NCBI GenBank assembly: GCA_021846685.1
Contig: JAJZWL010000003.1
Location: 1-64,000 of the forward strand
Source of the DNA: a bacterium
GTDB lineage: Bacteria; Patescibacteria; Dojkabacteria; JAKAPS01; JAJZLI01
Direction: 5' to 3'
Length of the DNA: 64,000 nt
Below the pieces are notes generated by a model that saw only the letters and a list, made by a program, of their open reading frames with translations, made no database searches and was not told the DNA's origin. Both the position numbers and the translations under genes were made by a program. Position 1 is the first letter of the stretch. Every line of letters starts with the position of its first letter. Of this stretch, positions 59,901 to 64,000 are shown one piece after another.

Positions 59901-60420
59901 TACTGTAGGTCAAAGGTATATACTAGTATTAGATCATTTGGCAGATTCAAAAGTTCATGCAAGATCTACAGGTAGTTATACTGTGGTTAATCAACAACCA
60001 TTGGGTGGTAAGTCAAATATGGGAGGTATGAGATTCGGGGAAATGGAAGTATGGGCATTAGAAGCTTATGGAGCTGCATATACACTTCAAGAAATGTTAT
60101 CTATAAAGTCAGATGACATAATAGGAAGATCTGAAGCATACAAATCGATTATTCATAATAGAAAGATACAAATGGTCGGAATTCCTGAGTCATTTAAGGT
60201 ATTGCTATCAGAATTAAAGTCTCTGTGTTTAAATATAGAGCCTACTGAAGTAATCATAGATAATATCTCAGAAGAGGAATCAAATATTCCTGAAGATGTC
60301 ATGATTGAAGAAGGTGTTATAGTGACAGAGGATAATGGGAATGATATTGTAGAGAATGTTATGGTAGGTAGTGATCCTGCTGTATTAGAAGAAAATGAGA
60401 ATAGTATTGAGTCAAATTAA
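56917..60420 (+). CDS. rpoB: DNA-directed RNA polymerase subunit beta
   Basis: This 1167-residue subunit lacks the large lineage insertions of E. coli (1342). The fork loop and rifampicin region (about 382-412), CPVETPEGQHIGIV, GYNYEDGIVIS, KIGLGDKLSGRFGDKGV and the C-terminal GGMRFGEMEVWALEAYGAA are all clear. In the rifampicin pocket, positions matching E. coli Q513, H526, S531 and L533 are V388, N401, T406 and G408. The acidic, low-complexity last 50 residues are not part of the family core. rpoC follows after 24 bp. Confidence 0.97.
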   Translation: MDRLNLSTIYHENNKIFDYPDLIEAQVRSYDLFLEENIKSLFDEINPIVDNTGKLWVLEFLDYRFGDITRSSKEAIRKGLSYVRPLYFNVELTNKVTGEVKQQELFIAELPIMTESGSFIINGHERVVIHQIVRAEGVLFTENGKAFNKQRLYSAKLITAIGPWVTFEVNKHNVMSLKFAPRKNKILVTTLLRALGYSTNSDILNLFSDVDNNQDRKFIESTLVKDPTHNHTEAVLEIYRKIRPDISVNYDNALAYINSLFFNPRKLYLGKTGRYKLNKKLGFDRPLDKDNYVLFKEDIVAIVKRLIEVSNGVIPADDVDSLSNRRVKSVGELLSDYIRVGVRRVEKIVKDRMSIMSTDELLTPSMLISAKPFVSVINEFFGSSAVSVSMDQANVLSEISNKRRVTAGGPGGLTKESATFSVRDMHYSQYSRLCPVETPEGQHIGIVNHLSIYARINEYGFIETPYEKVLNTVSFDSNKLLNRILRADLKVGNKAYKSGDVINSDLSKVIIKDKLKDILVLPYLSGDIEYFDADEEFNFIIASLNTKIDSHGNILDNILEIRSKGDYSLGTSTSINYIEVSTTQIGGVSLNLIPFAAGNKADRTLMGSNMQKQAVPLLTPEAPIIGTGVEGIVAQNSHRSYFAKDDGVVEYADSKRISVQYKNKNSDKETYFADKFIPTNKSTSFSQKVILNKGTSFKKGDVLVDGPSISNGELALGKNLLVGYMMYEGYNYEDGIVISERLVKEDVLTSVHVKCYTHDIKETRLGPEMTTRDIPNVSLTSLKDLDENGIVRLGAYVESGSILVGIVAPKGEVELTAEEKLLRSIFGDIAKDVRDNSLRVPNGESGVITDIEILEREDDSNKLSPGVIKQIKVWVARTHKIGLGDKLSGRFGDKGVISKILPVEDMPYLEDGTPLDILLSPSSITRRLNFGQLHEIHYSKIAKKIGKNLAFPIFSQIDENKLENLLKDNNIKPEDIEDKVSLYDGRDGSKFQNKITVGQRYILVLDHLADSKVHARSTGSYTVVNQQPLGGKSNMGGMRFGEMEVWALEAYGAAYTLQEMLSIKSDDIIGRSEAYKSIIHNRKIQMVGIPESFKVLLSELKSLCLNIEPTEVIIDNISEEESNIPEDVMIEEGVIVTEDNGNDIVENVMVGSDPAVLEENENSIESN

Positions 60421-60444
60421 TTATTTTATTTATTATATTTGTAT

Positions 60445-63400
60445 ATGTTAAAAGATTTTAAAGCACTAAAGATAACCTTAGCTTCACCTTCACAAATTTT
60501 AGATTGGTCTCATGGTGAGGTTAAGAAGGCAGAAACAATTAATTATAGAACTCAAAGATCCGAGGTAGGGGGATTGATGTGTGAGAAGATTTTTGGTCCA
60601 ACCAAGAATTATGAATGTTATTGTGGTAAATATAAAAAAATAAGATATAAAGGTATTATATGTGATAAATGTGGAGTTGAAGTCACTACACGAAATGTTA
60701 GAAGGGAGAGATTAGGGCATATTAAATTAGCATCTCCAATAACTCATATTTGGTTTGTTCATGAAGTGCCTAATAAATTATCTTTATTATTAGATATTCC
60801 TCAAAAAAAACTTATTTCTGTAGTTTATTTTTCTAGATATATTATCTTATCAGTAGATTCTGAAAAAAAGAAAGAAGCAATTGATGTCGTTAAGGAAAAG
60901 ATATCTGTAGCTGAATCTGAATATAATAAAGATTTAAAAGATAAAATAAAGATTCTAAATGAAGAGCAGGACAAGGAATTAAAAACTAAAAGATCTGAAC
61001 TTAAAAAAGAGGGGATGGATAATGAATCTATAGATCTCCAAATTGAAAAGCAGAATTTTAAATTTAGACAACAAGTTGCTAGATTAAAAGAGGTAGAATC
61101 ATCAGCATTTGAAGAAATTTCTAAAGAGAATGATAATCTTTTAGAATTAGTAAAGAAAATTAATGTTGGTGAAGTGATATCAGAAGAAGAATATGGGACT
61201 TTATTAGATAATAATTTAGAATTTTATGAATTAGATATGGGTTCTGAGTCAATTAGAAAATTGTTGTCGAATTTAGATCTAGATACACTTTCTAAAGAGT
61301 TGTATAAAGATATTAATTCTAAATCTGCTCAAAGGAGAGTTAGGGTAATTCAAAGATTAAAAATAATAGAAGGATTTAGAAAGAATAATATGAAACCAGA
61401 GTGGATGGTATTAGATGTTATTCCTGTTATTCCACCTGATTTGAGACCTATTATTCAACTATCTGGAGGTAAATTTGCAACATCTGATCTTAATGATTTA
61501 TACAGAAGAGTTATTAATAGAAACAATAGATTAAAAAAATTAATGGATTTAGGAGCTCCAGAGGTTATTTTGAGAAATGAAAAAAGAATGTTACAAGAGA
61601 GTGTAGATGCGTTGTTTGATAATCAGCATAGACCTTCTGCACCTGTAGTAAACTCTAGGAGAATCCCATATAAGTCTTTATCTGATAATATAAGAGGAAA
61701 ATATGGAAGATTTAGAGGTAATCTTTTAGGTAAAAGAGTAGATTATTCAGGTAGAGCTGTAATTACTAGTGGTCCTGAATTATCATTGACTCAATGTGGT
61801 CTTCCTAAAAAAATGGCTTTAGAATTATTTAGACCTTTTGTTATGAGAGAAATCCTCTATAGAGGAATTTCACCTAATATTAAGAGTGCGAAAGTATTAT
61901 TTGAAAGTGCAACTCCTGAAGTATGGGATATTTTAGAAGAAATAATCAAAGATAGACCTGTACTTTTAAATAGAGCTCCTACTTTGCATAAGCAAGGAAT
62001 TCAAGGATTCTTTCCAATACTTATTGAAGGAGATGCTATTCAATTACATCCTTTAGTTTGTGAAGGATTTAATGCTGATTTCGATGGAGATGCAATGACA
62101 GTTCATGTGCCATTATCTGAAAGTGCAATAGAAGAAGTTATAAATCTTACAATGACAGACAGTAATTTATTTTTAGCTTCTGATGCTACTCCTATAGTTA
62201 CTTTGAAAAAAGATATGGTTTATGGTTGTTATTATGTAACCTCTATTGAAAAAGTAAATTTGGATAAGGTTTTTTCATCCTCAGAAGATTTATTATCAGC
62301 ATACAATAAAGGTATAATTTCTTTAAGGGAGTTAGTTAAGGTTAGAATAGATGGTAAATTAATAGATTCTTCAGTAGGTAGAATTATTTTTAACCAATCT
62401 TTGCATGGAAGTGTTCCTGAGTTTATAAATGATTCAGTAAATGACAAAATCATAACTGATATTGTTGTAAATGCAGTTGATTCAATTGGGAAAAAAGAAA
62501 CATTATTGATGTTAGATGATCTTAAGAGTTTAGGATTTAAATATGCATTAAAATCAGATTTTTCTATTTCAATTGAAGATTGTCAAATGTTGCCTAATAA
62601 AGATGATTTAATTTTAGGAGCAGATAAGGAAATTGAAAAAATTGCAGATAGTTTTAAAGAAGGATTAATAACTAAAAAAGAAAGAGTACAATTATCTACT
62701 GATGTATGGAAGGGTGTTACTGACGATATTGCAGAAAAATCTTTAAATAATCTTAAAGAAGGGAATTTATTTAAAACTATTGTTGATAATAAATTTATGG
62801 GTGCTAATATTGATCAATTAAAGCAAATTATAGGAATGAAAGGTTTAGTGCTTGATCCTAATGGAAATATAATTGAATTACCTATAAAATCAAATTATGT
62901 TGATGGTCTGAGTGTTTTTGAATATTTAGTTGAAGCTAGATCTTCTCGAAAAGGTTTGGCAGATGTAGCTTTGAGAACTTCAAATACAGGATATTTAACT
63001 AGAAAAATGGTAGATGTATCTCATGATGTAATCATAAGATTAGAAGATTGTAATAATTTTGGAGAAGGATATATTTTATCTAAAAATGAAGATAGAAAAT
63101 TAAATTTTGAATCAAGAATATATGGAAGAGTTATATCTGAAGATGTGAAAAATAAAAAAGGTGAAATTTTCTACTCTACTAATACTATTATTGATAGAAA
63201 GTTAGCTAAAGAGATAAATAATAATAAAGAAATAGAATCGATTACAGTTAGAACTCCTTTAACTTGTGGAGCTCAATATGGTATTTGTGCTATGTGTTAT
63301 GGATATGATATTAGTGAAAATGAATTAGTTAAAGTAGGGAAGGCAGTAGGAGTTATTGCTGCTCAATCTTTAGGACAAAAAGGATCTCAACTAACTTTAA

Positions 63401-64000
63401 ACTCAAAACATTTATCTGGTATTGTTGGAGGAGTAGATATGTCTAGAGGTGCTCCTAGGATAGAGGAACTTTTAGAGGCTAGAATTCCAAAAGGAGAAGC
63501 AAAAATTGCTGATATAGATGGAGTAGTTAAAATTGAAAATATCAATAATGTTGTAAAACTAAAAATAGTATCTGAAAATAATATAGGAAAAGATTATATT
63601 TTAGTTAAAGGAGACGTTCCTGCATTTGAAGGAGAAAAGAAAGTTAATCCGGGCAATTTATTATTTGTAAGTAAAGATGGAACTCAAGTAGTATCTCCAT
63701 TTAAAGGTCTTGCAAAAATAGAAGACGGTAAAGTTTATGTAGAAAGTACAAAATCTTTGGAAGTAGAATATACATTTGATCCTGAAGATATTATATTGGT
63801 ATCTGATGGAGAAAAGATTAAAGTAGGAACATTATTAACTAAAGGTAATATAGATCCTAATGTTTTACTTAAAGCAGTAGGTATTCATAAAGCTCAAAAA
63901 TATATTATTGATAATTTATTGGATACTTATGAAAGTCAAGGTATTAGTGTTTATGATAAACATATTGAGATTTTAGTTTCTCAAATGGGAAGATATGTAA
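60445..64000 (+). CDS. rpoC: DNA-directed RNA polymerase subunit beta' (partial at the window edge)
   Basis: The frame is open for 1185 codons to the window end, so the C-terminus is missing. The zinc ribbon has C58, C60, C73 and C76. The Mg-binding loop NADFDGD is at 543-549, followed by AM where QM is usual. A coiled coil lies at about 140-235. The second zinc site shows CGAQYGICAMC. After the bridge helix (GVIAAQSLG) the expected GEPGTQLTMRTFH reads GQKGSQLTLNSKH, so the trigger-loop positions matching E. coli R933 and F935 are N986 and K988, while H936 is kept as H989. Confidence 0.96.
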   Translation, partial: MLKDFKALKITLASPSQILDWSHGEVKKAETINYRTQRSEVGGLMCEKIFGPTKNYECYCGKYKKIRYKGIICDKCGVEVTTRNVRRERLGHIKLASPITHIWFVHEVPNKLSLLLDIPQKKLISVVYFSRYIILSVDSEKKKEAIDVVKEKISVAESEYNKDLKDKIKILNEEQDKELKTKRSELKKEGMDNESIDLQIEKQNFKFRQQVARLKEVESSAFEEISKENDNLLELVKKINVGEVISEEEYGTLLDNNLEFYELDMGSESIRKLLSNLDLDTLSKELYKDINSKSAQRRVRVIQRLKIIEGFRKNNMKPEWMVLDVIPVIPPDLRPIIQLSGGKFATSDLNDLYRRVINRNNRLKKLMDLGAPEVILRNEKRMLQESVDALFDNQHRPSAPVVNSRRIPYKSLSDNIRGKYGRFRGNLLGKRVDYSGRAVITSGPELSLTQCGLPKKMALELFRPFVMREILYRGISPNIKSAKVLFESATPEVWDILEEIIKDRPVLLNRAPTLHKQGIQGFFPILIEGDAIQLHPLVCEGFNADFDGDAMTVHVPLSESAIEEVINLTMTDSNLFLASDATPIVTLKKDMVYGCYYVTSIEKVNLDKVFSSSEDLLSAYNKGIISLRELVKVRIDGKLIDSSVGRIIFNQSLHGSVPEFINDSVNDKIITDIVVNAVDSIGKKETLLMLDDLKSLGFKYALKSDFSISIEDCQMLPNKDDLILGADKEIEKIADSFKEGLITKKERVQLSTDVWKGVTDDIAEKSLNNLKEGNLFKTIVDNKFMGANIDQLKQIIGMKGLVLDPNGNIIELPIKSNYVDGLSVFEYLVEARSSRKGLADVALRTSNTGYLTRKMVDVSHDVIIRLEDCNNFGEGYILSKNEDRKLNFESRIYGRVISEDVKNKKGEIFYSTNTIIDRKLAKEINNNKEIESITVRTPLTCGAQYGICAMCYGYDISENELVKVGKAVGVIAAQSLGQKGSQLTLNSKHLSGIVGGVDMSRGAPRIEELLEARIPKGEAKIADIDGVVKIENINNVVKLKIVSENNIGKDYILVKGDVPAFEGEKKVNPGNLLFVSKDGTQVVSPFKGLAKIEDGKVYVESTKSLEVEYTFDPEDIILVSDGEKIKVGTLLTKGNIDPNVLLKAVGIHKAQKYIIDNLLDTYESQGISVYDKHIEILVSQMGRYV

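Overview
The window is a strongly A+T-rich, gene-dense bacterial chromosome segment made almost entirely of housekeeping genes. Small compact proteins, very short spacers and 4-14 bp gene overlaps, a reduced Mfd, short EF-Ts and a 16S rRNA with mismatches to universal primers all point to a Candidate Phyla Radiation (Patescibacteria) genome. I cannot fix the phylum by reading alone. Genes end in TAA, TAG and TGA, and Trp is decoded by a CCA-anticodon tRNA, so the code is standard and not the TGA=Gly code of some CPR groups.

Layout. 1-9.7 kb: tRNA-Ile(UAU), a tyrosine recombinase, an FtsB/DivIC-like protein, two CAU tRNAs, then ftsH, polA, an ATP-dependent DNA ligase, mnmA and a small membrane protein. 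9.7-14.9 kb: a complete 16S, tRNA-Ile(GAU), tRNA-Ala(UGC), 23S, 5S locus. 14.9-20 kb: ribosomal protein S1, ClpC, and rplJ-rplL behind a 414 bp control region holding two DnaA-box repeats, a promoter, a terminator-like hairpin and a second promoter. 20-25.3 kb: an O-antigen ligase-like membrane protein and an MreB paralogue, a PEGA-domain protein, tRNA-Arg(CCU), ndk, and a 666 bp spacer with a decayed leucine-rich-repeat gene remnant. 25.3-30.2 kb, mainly minus strand: rho, then rplA-rplK-nusG-secE, tRNA-Trp, rpmG, tRNA-Thr, tRNA-Tyr, tRNA-Thr, an inverted-repeat element, a site-2 protease, and rpmB on the plus strand. 30.2-38.6 kb: priA, then the elongasome genes mreB-mreC-mreD-like-PBP2 and topA. 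38.8-54.7 kb: one long plus-strand run (rpsB-tsf-frr-rseP, HIT, rpsU-yqeY-ybeY-pth-mfd, trpS-hisS-dnaX-ybaB-recR-cysS-cca-ychF). 54.7-64 kb: tmRNA on the minus strand, PilN/PilO-like genes, rpoB and the start of rpoC, which runs off the window.

How it works together. The segment supplies transcription (RNA polymerase, Rho, NusG, Mfd), translation (rRNAs, ten tRNAs, ribosomal proteins, EF-Ts, RRF, tRNA synthetases, CCA-adding enzyme, peptidyl-tRNA hydrolase, tmRNA rescue), replication and repair (Pol I, ligase, PriA, DnaX, RecR, TopA), proteolysis (FtsH, ClpC, two M50 proteases) and rod-shape wall synthesis. Promoters share an extended -10 (TGn-TATAAT) and several genes start within about 5-10 nt of it, suggesting leaderless mRNAs, while others carry a strong AGGAGG.

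No CRISPR array, complete insertion sequence, prophage or defence system is visible. The features most worth a second look are the substituted RpoC trigger loop, the rare tRNA-Ile(UAU), the ATP-dependent ligase beside polA, the rplJL control region, the long tmRNA tag, the dnaX slippery run and the LRR remnant.
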